Shown piece after piece: positions 1-12,083 of a stretch of DNA of 64,000 bases (positions are counted from its first letter, which is position 1; every line of letters begins with the position of its first letter). Both the position numbers and the translations under genes were made by a program. Origin of the DNA: Polyodon spathula (taxonomy: Eukaryota; Chordata; Actinopteri; Acipenseriformes; Polyodontidae); the NCBI RefSeq assembly GCF_017654505.1, contig NC_054537.1, positions 77,138,118 to 77,202,117 of the forward strand, written 5' to 3'. The notes beneath the pieces were generated by a model, which worked only from the letters and a program-made list of their open reading frames with translations, ran no database searches and was not told where the DNA came from.

Positions 1-94
1 CGTTGGTGTACACTGCAAACACAGCAATCTGATATTCGGTCAAGGACATCAAGTTTTTTAACACTACAGTGTTTTCCGTTCCATCTATAACCAC
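1..94 (-). CDS. COL14A1: COL14A1 coding exon 10 (partial): second half of FN3 domain 2
   Basis: The exon encodes residues 405 onward: [31 protein letters not shown], the C-terminal strands of the second FN3 domain. The tyrosine and leucine positions of FN3 strands E and F are present. The acceptor is CGATTTACAG. The exon is cut by the window edge at position 1, so its donor is not visible. Collagen XIV continues here with further FN3 repeats. Confidence 0.92.
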   Translation of the reverse strand, partial: MVIDGTENTVVLKNLMSLTEYQIAVFAVYTN

Positions 95-711
95 CTGTAA
101 ATCGAGGAGAGAACATGTTTATGACTTGAGGTCTTGAGTTAAACACATCTTTCTATAAGTATCCATGGCCATCCCTGTTCTGTCTTCAATATTTGTCAAC
201 ATGAACACCCCAAACAGCTCACCCATGACATAGGAATACAAAATTAATATTAATCAAGAGAAAGATAAATAGGTCAACTTTGTCTGTCCATTGATTCATC
301 AGAAAAGTGGAGGATTCATTGACAGTGGCGGACAAGCATGTATTTTCCAACATTTTGATGATCGTTTGCCCCCACCTTACCCTGTTCACATAGCGTCTTA
401 GTAATTCGTAACAGTCTGGCTGATTGCATGCTAACGCTGTAAACATAATATAAGTTACATTTATCCTACTCTTTCTGCAGGAATATATCTTCAGTTTAAT
501 TAACGAAAACATACTGGCCTTCTCATGAGGGTCTGTTCAGTGCCTTAAGGTACTATACAAAGGCACAAGGTACAAATTAAGTTTATCAGTTTCTTCCTCA
601 TCCCAAATGGACAGAGGGCTACTCTGTATGAAGACCTTTCAGTATTAAGACCTGCATTAAAACTCCCATAGAAAGATAACCCTGTGTCCTGCACAAAGTT
701 ATTGATTGTAC

Positions 712-869
712 CTCCTCCGGCTGTCCTCCCCTGGAAGGGTAAAAAACCGCTCGATATTTCTCCACATTTCCAGGAGCATGGATCCAGCTGACTCGGAAAC
801 TTCTGGCTGTCACTTCAGATGTAACAAGATCTCGAGGGGCCCCCAAAGATGTAGTGATGCCAGATATTC
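712..869 (-). CDS. COL14A1: COL14A1 coding exon 9: first half of FN3 domain 2
   Basis: The exon encodes residues 352-404: a short linker ([13 protein letters not shown]) followed by FN3 strands [39 protein letters not shown]. The core tryptophan and the [10 protein letters not shown] loop match collagen XIV. The acceptor is TGTAATTGCAG. The donor is GAGGAG|GTACAA, ending in phase 0, unlike the phase-1 boundaries before it. The length is 158 nt. The next exon starts in frame with VVIDG. Confidence 0.94.
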
Positions 870-1404
870 CTGCAATTACAAAGAATGCTTTAACACAGAA
901 AGTTAAAGAAACTATGGAACTGTTGAAAGTCATTTGTGCTCTACTGGCGGTACCAGAAAAACCTTGTCAAATGATTGTTAAACGGTGTGCTTTTAAGGTC
1001 TATTATTTACTTTCCTCAAACGTCCCTGTTTCAAGAGGTTTAAAGCACTCATAGATTAACTACATGTATTAGCACTAAGTATGGAGTATTTTAAGGACTA
1101 CCTACCGTTTACCACACGTCCTTTACTGTTGTATATAGAAAAAGTAATACCTTTAATTGACAAGGAACATGAACTGTTCTAAAGAAAGTCTTAACTTGCA
1201 GATGTTTCATTAATTTGGCTTGAAGACACAAGATCTATGGTACCATAAACCACTATAAACCCATTTTCATCAAACACTTAGAACAGTGTTTCCTCAAGAA
1301 CAGATACTGAAATACACATTCCAACAGTAGAAAAGAAAGAACATCAAAGAGAATAAATTAAGAAAACACTTCCCAAGGTGGGATTACATGGTTCTTTTTG
1401 ATAC

Positions 1405-1566
1405 CTTTGATTTCTTTGTCTTGTTCTTCAACTCTGTCACACACAGTCTTGGTCAGGCTTTCTACAATAGAGCTCATAATACTGAAATCAGCTACATTGT
1501 AGACATGGGACTCATCAGGATCAGAAGCAATGGCCCTCAGTTCATTCTCATCAGCATTCTTCACAC
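1405..1566 (-). CDS. COL14A1: COL14A1 coding exon 8: VWA domain 1, C-terminal part
   Basis: The exon encodes residues 298-352: [54 protein letters not shown]. This closes the VWA domain; the VC cysteine is the conserved partner closing the domain. [10 protein letters not shown] is a collagen XIV signature at this point. The acceptor is TTTTAAG and the donor AAAG|GTATCA, both weaker than average. The length is 162 nt, phase 1 at both ends. Confidence 0.95.
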
Positions 1567-1669
1567 CTTAAAATGGAGGAAGAATTACCCAGATAAAACA
1601 TCTTCCATAACCGTCATATGACAATACACACTCAGACTTGCCAAGTCAAATCAATGTTTGTTTACATAC

Positions 1670-1834
1670 CAATAGCAAACAACTCAATGCCTGCATCTCG
1701 CAGACTCTTTGCTGGTGGAATAACATCATCTTGGGACTTGCCATCTGTGATCAGGATACCAATCTTGGGCACACCAGGCCTGGCACCAGATTCAGGCTTG
1801 TAACTGTTCTCCAAAATGTACGTCAATGCAAGAC
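1670..1834 (-). CDS. COL14A1: COL14A1 coding exon 7: VWA domain 1, third part
   Basis: The exon encodes residues 243-298: [18 protein letters not shown], then [20 protein letters not shown], whose ITDG aspartate completes the MIDAS, and [13 protein letters not shown]. The donor is ATTG|GTATGT. The acceptor is the less usual TTAATTAAG, with AAG in place of CAG, behind a T-rich tract. The length is 165 nt, phase 1 at both ends. Only a 103-bp intron separates it from the next exon. Confidence 0.95.
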
Positions 1835-2303
1835 CTTAATTAAAAGAAAGCTCTGTTCGTTGAGTTCTAGGAAGTTCTTTTCAACACAGTCATAGATGAT
1901 GAATGAAAATCGATTACACAACGACCCTGTAAAAGGTCTAGAGATATGCGGATAGTTTCACAGAGCTCGGTAAGTCCTTGTCTTGGACTACTTTACCTAA
2001 AATAACATTAGTTAGTCAAGATTAGTGATAATTACGGTCTATGAAACCAACCATGTGAGTTTTGCTCTTGTAATAAATTATAAGAAAAGAGCATCATCCA
2101 ATATTGCTCCTTCACCAGACCCCAGTTCTTAAATCAGACCTCCCAATAACTTAGATAATAGCAATAACTTAGACAAGGTGGGAAAATCTAAATTCATGTT
2201 CTCCAATTTAAATTAACAATGTTTGCACTGCACTAGCCAATAGGAGTTATTTAGGTTCAATAATAAAATCATAAGTAACAAACTCCACAGAACAGTTTTT
2301 CAC

Positions 2304-2423
2304 CTGTTAGTGTGTTCCCTCCTTTGTAGGGCAGATTCTTGACAGCATCTATCACAGATTCCTTTGAACTGAAAGCATTCAAGTGCCATTCGATTCTGGG
2401 ATCACCACTGTACTGAGCAAGAC
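2304..2423 (-). CDS. COL14A1: COL14A1 coding exon 6: VWA domain 1, second part
   Basis: The exon encodes residues 203-243: [34 protein letters not shown] and GGNTLTG. The GGNTLTG segment carries the conserved threonine of the [18 protein letters not shown] is nearly identical to collagen XIV; the corresponding collagen XII VWA reads SGDPRTEWQLNA, which favours COL14A1. The acceptor is TGCTCAG and the donor ACAG|GTGAAA. The length is 120 nt, phase 1 at both ends. Confidence 0.96.
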
Positions 2424-2721
2424 CTGAGCAAACAGATTTCAAGTTAAGAGTTAACATTGTTTTTTTTTTTTTTCTAAATGTGAGAAAGCATTCCATGAAA
2501 CACTAGTTCATTTCCAGTGGAAAACAACTGGACGCCTTTGTTTTTAAAGGTATTATAATATAGTTTCATGGTCATTCCCTGTACAATATTGGTTGTAACA
2601 CTGTAAAAGAATACATATAATAAAGGGATTTCCTCTTGAACTGTTAACAACATAGCATTATAGAGTATCAGTCAGTACATCCGTATTCTATTTGAACAAA
2701 AGAAAGCAGAGGGATACATAC

Positions 2722-2877
2722 CTATTCTGGTTTTATCAGAGCCCACACTGAAGGCACTGACCAGGTTTTCCAAGAAGGACCGAACCAGCCTGAAGTTAAT
2801 CCTGCCTATACTCCAGGAGCCATCAACAAGCAGAACAATATCTGCAATTGCTGGTGTTTTGCATATAAACTGCTCCC
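2722..2877 (-). CDS. COL14A1: COL14A1 coding exon 5: VWA domain 1, first part with MIDAS motif
   Basis: The exon encodes residues 151-203. It starts with a linker ending in a cysteine (EQFICKTP) and then the first strand of the VWA fold, [21 protein letters not shown] is the DxSxS part of the metal-ion-dependent adhesion site. It continues [17 protein letters not shown] and GSDKTRI. The acceptor is TGATTTTCAG and the donor ATAG|GTATGT. At 156 nt it is phase 1 at both ends. The match to collagen XIV ([32 protein letters not shown]) is very close. A 12-kb intron precedes it; the next four introns are short. Confidence 0.96.
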
Positions 2878-3804
2878 CTGAAAATCATCAGAAACAATAA
2901 CACAGCTTTAATACTGAATGTCAGGGATTTGTGTTTACATTTTCATCAAAATTAATAAATAATGCAGCGTCTATTGTTTCACCTTAGTGGTTATATGTTC
3001 AATATTTGAGATTATGGATTGGCTAGTGTCAAGCTATAAATTAGCCATAAATAAGGTGTCGAATGGAATGAACCTATACATTTCAGTGGAATTGCATATA
3101 TTTTAAACCTCTGATGTGCAGATTGGACTTGAACACATGGCAATAAAGATTTATATTAAAAAATTTTTTAAAAAAACCTAATCACAGGAATCATGTGCTC
3201 ATATAAATAACGACAATACAACTGCCTTTTCAGGCTGACTTATAAAATGTTTATTGTACAATTCTGGTGTGGGTATCATACAACCAAATACATATTTAAC
3301 TCTTGATTATTGCAATGAACTGTTTCTAATAAGAATAAACACTAGAACAGAGCAGCTGTCTATCTGACTTTCAGCCTGACTCGTATACACAAATCCACAT
3401 AGTTTGTAACCATGATTCAGCTCTTCTTTACTTTTTAACCTCATATTATTTGGGTTCTTCTGTAAGTTTCCACATGCAGTGCTGCCAACTGTGTGAAGAC
3501 ATCGCTGTCTTTCTCCTGCCATTCATTCATTATGCGTCTCACCACAGGTGAAGTGAATTGTAAAAAGGGTTAGGAGTTTTCATGGTCACGGTGCATAAAC
3601 TTGGTTCCTCTCAGCTTACAGTATGGGTTGTCAACCATAAATCGTCCTGAAGCTTGCTTGCACTGTCTCACTCAAAAGAAGATATAAGAAGCAGATGAGT
3701 TTAAGATGATGACAGATATGTTGACATGCCAGTAATCTCTATCAAAACACCTTCCTGCCAAAATGTAAGAAATAAATAACAGTAGATGCATAATGTGTAA
3801 AAGT

Positions 3805-3875
3805 TTATATTTATATATTATATTATATATTATATATATATATATTATATATTTTATATATATAATATATACTTT
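3805..3875. repeat. TA-rich low-complexity stretch
   Basis: Imperfect alternation of TATAT and ATTATA units, within COL14A1 intron 4. Confidence 0.85.
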
Positions 3876-6535
3876 TATAAAGCTCAGCATGTCTGAGTCG
3901 TTTACGACGACAAAATGCTATGTGATTTACTTGTGATTAAAAGAGTAGTATAAAGTTGCTATAAAAAAAGCAATGTGATTGAGAATGTAGAATGTTTTGT
4001 TTTTGTTTTTCTTTTAAACCTATATGCAATATGAAAGGGAATTATACAATTAATATCACTGTGAAGGGCTTGTGAAGAAATGGTTTACATTAAGAGTTCA
4101 CCAATAAGCTGGCAAAAAAAAAAAAAAGCTTTTCTGTCTGGTGACCATGAATAATAAGAACAAACTATGTGCTATGTTTTCATTAACATAAAGTTACAAT
4201 TAAATGCATTTGTTGTAATGTATTACCATCTACTTCCATACTGTATACCATGCTGTTAACATACAGTAGTTAATTTAATTTAGTACCCTCTACTTTACTG
4301 TACATATATAACTGTCTTACATGGCTGCTTTATTTGCATTTTTTTATTTCATTAATGTTATGAAAAATTAATGTTAAGAAATCCTTAACAGCAACTTCTT
4401 CATGTGTGGGCCCTATACTCACATTTCCCAAAGTTATTACTGAAATTTGTCAGTAAGAGTTTTGTTGTATTGAATTTTTATTTGAATGTTTACAAAACTA
4501 AACACCAAAGTTACAACATCCAGCAGTTTCTGCTTGTCAAAGAAAGACGATCATGAAGACAAAAAGAGTCAATATACATAAAGGCAATTTGCAAACATAT
4601 TACAGGGTTAAATGGCATGCAAATCAGTCACATGGCTGAAAAATGATTAGTGTTAAGCGGAGTGTGATAATAACTGAAGTGACTATATCAGGAGCTGATA
4701 TATTGTGGTCCAGGACATTTCAATGTGGTCATGTGACATTAACAGGAGTGACATTAAACGTGCTTCACTGTATGTACTGCAGTCCATTGCTAAACCCATA
4801 CCGTTTTGTTGTATAAGGCTACTACATTAGTTTATATCTTTGGAAATTGAAAGCGATGTACTTGATCTATTTAACATTATTCCAAACTGTGAGACATGGC
4901 ACATTATTCTAAATTTTAGGCAATAACTAATAATTTATTTTCCATAACTTTAAGACTAAACCATTTCATAAACATACACTTGTTGAATGTTATTATTAAA
5001 AATCTGCCTATTTTTTTTTATTTTTTTTATTAATGTCTGGTATGAAAATGCAGAGCCAGCAGACAGAATATACTTCTCCAAGAACTCACCATTAACTCAA
5101 GGAAACCCCACAGACAACCAGTTTTTAATTTTTGTTATTGTCAACAGTTAGTAAACTTATTCAAGTTCTTTGTGAATCATTATAAAAGTAGAACCTGCAC
5201 TTTATTATTTTCTTTTAGCCAGTCAAGACACGGTATGTGTGTGTTCATGCTAGAATTAAACGGAAGCCACTTAAGAAAGAACATTTGCATATCAAAGAAA
5301 CACCTTCAAAGAAAGTAGTTCACATGAATGCTTTTGAAGCCAACAATCTCCCAGGATCTATTGTTCAATAGTACAAGATTAAAGCCAAGTTAATGGTGTT
5401 TCTTCATCCCTTGGCTTTTTGGTCTACACTCAATCAAAATCCTCCACAACATCTGAGTTCCAAATGAAAGGAGAGGTTAAAGCTACAGGGCTACTAATAA
5501 GGCTGGTGAACGAATCATATACAATCGGTCCATAGACAAAAGATTCCAGTATAACTGTTAAATTAAAGGATTCAACTTTTACAACAACAAATCTGTTGAA
5601 TCGAAATTGTCTATCCACATACTCACACCCACAACCTGATACCACAGACCATCTGTGGTTAACTTGCACTTGATATTACGTCTACAGTGTTTCTGCTTTG
5701 GAGTGCTAATATATTCAATCTTTTGTTAAGATATAAAACATACAAAACACTTACCAGTACTACAAATAATTTTAAGCTCCATGAGAAAATGCATTTTCAG
5801 CAGTGTACTTGATATTGCATTACAAACTTCTGTATAATTATTTAGTTGTGGGTGTAGTTTGGGTACACCCATTTTTGGTGTTATGTCTTTGAATAAAAAG
5901 GCATTTTTACTGGTCAGGTACCACTATGGCAGTAAAAACAACTGAAGACCTTCGCTTCACTATCACTGTTGGTTAAACTACTGCTTCAGTACATTTCAAA
6001 ACACTTCTGAAGTCCTTTCTACCCTCTGCATCTCCCTTTCTTGATGCTTCATCACCCAGCCTTGGTTGACCCCTGATGGTTTTAGAGATCACACCTCAAT
6101 TGAGGTTGGCTCCCAGAGGCCCAGAAGACAAGATCCTGGGCCAAAACTGTCTGAAACATCCCTACAAACATTCCTACAACATTGTCCATGATACTTACAT
6201 GTGTTTCTTTGCCCTTTGAATAATGCCCATTTTAAAAGATCATATTGAAAAACTTGTAGCTATAAAGCACTTTTACATTTCACAGTTTGCCACAGCGAGA
6301 ATACAAAAATGACAAGGACATATGGTAAAGCTCTTAGCCTTACATACTCCATGGAGTTGCACTAGAATGCTTCACCTGTCATATTGAAACGTAATACAGT
6401 ACTCTGATAAAACCCCATGCAATTTCTGAGAATTACAGGCTTTTTTTTTTACTATGCTGTGATCTCTATGGGGTGCCATGTGTAAAAAAAAAAAAAAAAA
6501 AAAAAGTGTTAATATTTTAACATATTTTAATGTCT

Positions 6536-6612
6536 TTTTTCCAGATTTAACGTAAATCTTGTATTTATGCCCAGATTTAACTTAGATCTTGTATTTTTCC
6601 CCAGATTTATAA
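6536..6612. repeat. Short tandem repeat, about 31-bp unit
   Basis: Two full copies and one partial copy of CCAGATTTAACNTANATCTTG followed by TATTT. A second run of ATTTAG/TTAAAT units follows at 6655-6710, partly as the inverse complement. This may be the inside of an old inverted-repeat transposon, but I could not find its ends. Confidence 0.55.
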
Positions 6613-8665
6613 ATGTTGTGAAAATACATAAATCTATTTTTAAATGTGTACATTATGAGATTTAAGATTTAGTTAAATATTTAGCTAAATGTTAAATCTA
6701 GTTAAGTGAGATCCATAGCAATTGATAGCGTACAGCACTTCAATATAATATATAGGCAATGAGCCAGCCTGAAACAATATTCAGTATACACCATTATATG
6801 ATGTCATTATCATACCTGTATGCATGCTATTCAAGTGTCTACTAGAAGTATAAACATCCATGCATGGTGTTTGTTTACCCAACTATCAAAATAAATACAA
6901 TAAAATAACTAAATAATCTGAAGGTTTTTTTCAGATACAAGCCAGCATTGACTTGTTTATGTATCTGTTTAAAAAATGGCTATTATCAGCTTTAGTTCTA
7001 AGTTACCTACTGCTCGTCATATAATAGAGTACATACACTAGAATACAGACGATTGTGTCTTTAATTTAAATCACCACAGATCGCATTTATAATTCATGAA
7101 GTTTATGTAGTACAAACTTTTAGTACAATGTGACACAAAACAACAAAAACAACAAACACTACAAAATTAGTATTGCTGGATAGAATCCACGGGTCTTTTT
7201 TTTTTTTTTAATATACACCATTTTTGACAGGACCAGTTTTTCATACAATATTTAGTGTCAGGCCTGTTTTTTAAGCACAAGCTTACACTCCTTTTCAAGT
7301 AAAGTCAAGAGTTGACCTCCTTAGATATCTCATGACTATATAGATAACACAAAATATCATATCATTCTTTTTCTACCTGCATTATTAAATTAAAGAAAAA
7401 TGAAATTGTATCATTTAGCAAAAATATTGTGTACCTATTTTCTCAGAGTGTTTTTTGTGGAATACTAATTTAGTGAATTTGGAGAGGGCTTTGTTTCTGA
7501 CACACTGGGATATCGAAGTGTAGTGAAATACCAGCCAGCACCCATGCTGATTTGGGAAATAAATCTATTGTAAGGCCTTCTTCAATTACTCACTAATCCA
7601 CAAAAATGCATCTGGGCATGAATTCTTTAAAAAAAAGTGAGGATAAACTCTTCCCTTGTGGAAAACTCTGAACTTTTTAATTAGTGTATTTAATGGTCTA
7701 GCCCTTGTCTTCTTAAAAACTATAAGGACGAAGAACAAGCAAAACAAATATTAAGCTTATGTGTATTATTGCTGAAAACATGTTTTTAATTCAGTATAGT
7801 GCATAATACACTAAGGGACATTTATAAAGTAGTACAATATTGGACTCCACAGTAAAATTTACATTTTAGTTACTTGTATTTATAAGCACACATTTTATAA
7901 AGGAAGTGGTTGTGTTGTGGGGGTTGTTTGTGACTTCACGGAACAGATATGGTTATAGTTGTTAGGGTTTTCTTGGTCACAGTATTACTACACAAAGACA
8001 CATTTTGAATTAATGGATAACTCTTTTGTGTTATCAAACTGACCAATCTTTGCATAGTTAAAAAGACAAGCTAGGTCTTCTGACTTTGTATACTTTAATG
8101 CGACAGTTTTTTCATTGACTGTTTAAAGAAAACATATATTGTGCGAACATTCTATCCAAATAACTTCATTCCTGTGGTAGCTGTCTGCTACACTTAAAAT
8201 CCTACGCAAAATAACAATCAAAACATTATAACCCATTCTCAATAGCAACAGTAAGACTAACTGAAGCTGGCATATGAGCATGGAAATTAGCTTTCTGGTT
8301 CGTTAACCCCGTTCAGCTCTACGTCGACATACTTAATTTGCCACCATGGTCAATTATCTGGCCACAATGGTGTCTTTCAAGTCTCTTAATGCTGAAGTAA
8401 TGCATGTTCCTAATTTGGTGCTACTCCGTGTGTGACACTCAACTTTAGGGTAGTCCCATCCAAGTCCTGACCCTCCTGTATAAACCAGTTTTAAGCAGAT
8501 CCATTTAGTAGTAAGAATTCCAGACAAATATTACATACTGTATTTTATATAGTATTTTATATACTATTCTTTTCAAAGAGCATTGGTTAAATGAAACATA
8601 AAACCAAGGTCCTATTGTAAGTGACTCTATGGTAGCAGTTGTGAAGCATTGTTCACCTCCAAGTC

Positions 8666-8712
8666 TCTTTAAGTCGCTTGGGATAAAAGCGTCTGCTAAA
8701 TGACTAAATAAT
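8666..8712 (+). repeat. 3' tail shared by fish SINEs and L2 LINEs
   Basis: The sequence TTAAGTCGCTTGGGATAAAA followed by GCGTCTGCTAAATGA and an AATAA-rich end is the widespread 3' tail of fish tRNA-derived SINEs and their partner L2 LINEs. The upstream body is too decayed for me to define. A plus-strand insertion is inferred. Confidence 0.75.
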
Positions 8713-10499
8713 AAATAATTATTGGACCCAGTTGTGACTGAAATAAAAATTTATGGATGCAAAAAAAAAAAAAAACCTGTTATAAATGAATAATGTGTTG
8801 TTCATGAAAAGGCCAGAATCGTAAATCTCCTGTTAAACTTGGGGCCTCTAATTGGACAGCTCCTCATTTCCTATTTAATTAACCATGAATACATCTATAC
8901 AGAACTCAAAGCACAGGACAACCTTTCTTTCCTGCTGGAGGAATGGCTTTTAAAGTTCAGGAGGTTTGGTGCTGAACTGTTCTCAAGACTCTTTTTATAC
9001 ATATCTATTAATCTCAGCGGGTAGAACTGATTTCTCAAAGAACACAAACAGCTGGCCTCTCTAATTAAATATCTCCACTGAATGCCAACAACAGTATATG
9101 CTGACCCTAACTTTTTTTTCCTTTGCCATGTCTTCAATCACAATTTCCTTCCTGCCAACCTGTGGTTTTAGCTGTCTGCAGTGATAATGCTCAACAACAC
9201 CACTTTAGTTCTGTCTAACCTAAGTGGCACCCTTTTGTGCTAACCTTTACTCAGAACGATTATACAGGGTCTTGTACTGTATATAATTACACAATTCAAT
9301 TTGTCAAAAGAAAAATGATTTTGGGTTGCCTGGATCATATTGCCAGTTTGTCACATACTGAAGTTTATTGAAGAGCCAATGTCACAGTTTTCCATCAAAG
9401 CAAAATGCATAAAATGGGGTGTCAGACTTAATTTTTGCTGCTTTTTGTTCCACCCGAGCTCTCAATTACTTCATTTGTCTAACTATTTGATTAATTGGAC
9501 ACATTTAACTCTTCTCTTCAGGCCTCAAAATGTTTCATAGGTAGTGTGCCTTGAATCAAGTGCATTTTTATAAATCATCAACTGTAAATGCCCTTAAAAA
9601 AATATTACATATGTCCAATTGAACAAATAATTAGAACAATTACGTTCATTGAGAGCTTAAGTTGGAATGAAAACCAGAAGACCCTGCGGTCCTAGAGGCT
9701 TTATGTGTGTAAGAACCCAATAAGAGGGCAATATCAGATTACACAAAATCCAATTTGTGTAGAAAATGGTACAAGTATAACATGCCATTATCAAATGTTT
9801 TGTGTTACTCTTTTAGAACCATTTTCCCTTACTGACATAACATCACATTTGCAACCACTCTACAACTCCAACAATTCAGCCCAAAGTTAATGACCTGCCT
9901 GCAGCTGTGAACAGGTATTGTCCAAGGAACCCCTTTCCATTAGTCTCACGTTAAAACTTCTCTTAGGTCAGGTGTTTCCTGAATTTGCGGTTGTTTACTG
10001 GTAATTGATAACACTGTATATTATTCAGTGCTGATTGTTGCTGTTGCTGCACATTTTACTGTTCTACAGTCACCAGTTCACTGGGGTCCTAGCTGGCCCT
10101 TATGTCAGCACTTTTAGCCCGTATGAAAGAATGTTAAAAAGAATGCCAGGAAGGTCAAATGGAAACATAATGTTGTCCTAAATATAATTGCCTCTTTAGG
10201 TTTCCCCTTGGCATTGGCAGACACAAAGAAAACATTGCTGCCCTCTATCTCAACCAGTTGCCAGCCTCCAGAGACGGTTTTAATGTTCTGTGTTACGGAA
10301 CTAATAGCCGTTGACTCAATTATTAGGTCTTAAGTGACCTGATTAAGAACAAATTTGTTACAAGGACATTAACCACTGCAGCTGTACAAATAAAATAACA
10401 GTTCACAGTTCATACATTTTATAGACCTACTACGTTCATACTTTGCAAGGCTGCTGTCTCACTTCCAAACAACTTAAATGTGAGAAATGTTTGCGCCCT

Positions 10500-10500
<1 letters not shown>

Positions 10501-10532
<32 letters not shown>
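10501..10532. repeat. T homopolymer, 32 bp
   Basis: Uninterrupted T run in COL14A1 intron 4. It would be the A tail of a minus-strand retroposon, but no body is recognisable beside it. Confidence 0.9.
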
Positions 10533-10537
<5 letters not shown>

Positions 10538-12002
10538 GGTACATTTTGTAGACTTTTTGTAGAATGGTAAAATCGCTTTGTTAAAGGTGTTTTAAGAGAT
10601 TTTAGATTTTTAAAAATGTTTTATTGGTATTATCCCGGTACAGTTTAAGTGTTGTTCTACCATGTGCAATTTAATTGAGAGAATGCAAATAAAAAAAAAA
10701 AAGATATATAGAGTTTACAATCATAAAGTACAGTAATTAACTTAGGGCTTAAGCCGTCATCACACTGGGCACATAACAAGCAAACTGTGCAAACAGCCTT
10801 CATTGTTACTACACGAAAGACACACACTTCTTGGCGAGGCGAACGAGCGAGCTGTGTCAGTTTCCACGTATCTGGTGTAAAAGGGACTTTAATCCTAACT
10901 TTTGAGTATGATTAAAGAGATTGCTTTAGCCTGCACAATATGTTGTTTGGTTCACCCAAGGAAGAGCATCAAGCTATTTACAGTGGGTTGAGCCCCAGAC
11001 TATTCAATCATACACAACCACTGGGGAGTAGGGGCTTGAAACCCTGCTCTGACACTTTGCCTTCAGGGAATCTCCAAGTGTTTGGTATGACTTTAAACTG
11101 GTTAGTATTTTGTCTAAGGTATTTTACAGAGATCTTTGTTACTATGCATGGGACAGAGTAGGTTACCAAGCTTGACTGGTCAATTCTACAGACAATACTG
11201 CATGAACAAGACCTAGATCTAGCCATGTAAAGCAAAAGAAAAACGTGTATACCGTTTTATTCTGTTTATATTTAAGTGCCAATATATAATATGAACTTTT
11301 AACCCTTGGATAACCCACTTTTAACATTATTTTTGTTCGTGCATTTTACACACATCAGACACATCAGCCAGGCTCTTAGGCCACCTGCATGCCCTTGAGG
11401 TATCAAGGCAGACAAGGATTTATGGTCAAAAAGCCCTGCAGTGTCAGGGTGTAATGACGGCAATTCAAAGGTATTTTACAAGTGTGAACAACTTTCTTAA
11501 AACTAACTCAGCCATCTATTCTTCACCTAACTGCAAAAGGAATTTTCTTTATATAGTAATTCCTGCCTGCCACAACCGAATCGGTACCTGTTTCGTGATT
11601 CCAGATTCCATATGCCACCAAAATATCAGAACATAATTTCTGGACTGGGCGTTCATTCTGTTCTTCTGTTAACAACAATGAGTTCTGCACTTACACAGAC
11701 GTTTGGCCACTAACAAAAATCCAACATTTAAAAATTAAACATTGAAAATGAAATATATATTAAAAAAAAAAAACATTTCTGCTGTATGTCATGTGAATTT
11801 AAACTGCACATAAAGTAAATAGAATAGATAGAATAGATAGTAAATAGAAAAGTTATTATTAGGGAGCACTTTAACTAGAAACAATATGGGGGTATGGTAA
11901 ATCAAACCTGATAAGCCCAGTTTACAACTATTCACCCTTGACTCAGAGAAGATCAGTTTCTGTATGGAATGTATTGTCTTTGTAGTCAGTCTTACAGTAT
12001 AT

Positions 12003-12003
<1 letters not shown>

Positions 12004-12078
<75 letters not shown>
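12004..12078. repeat. (TA)n microsatellite
   Basis: More than 35 TA dinucleotides, nearly uninterrupted, in COL14A1 intron 4. Confidence 0.95.

Positions 12079-12083
<5 letters not shown>

Noticed and set aside
706..1054. Plus-strand frames overlapping COL14A1 exon 9
   Set aside because: Antisense shadows of the real exon.
10935..11230. Possible old SINE with a tRNA-like head (GTAGGGGCTTGAAACCCTGC)
   Set aside because: Box spacing and body do not match a family I know; too weak to list.
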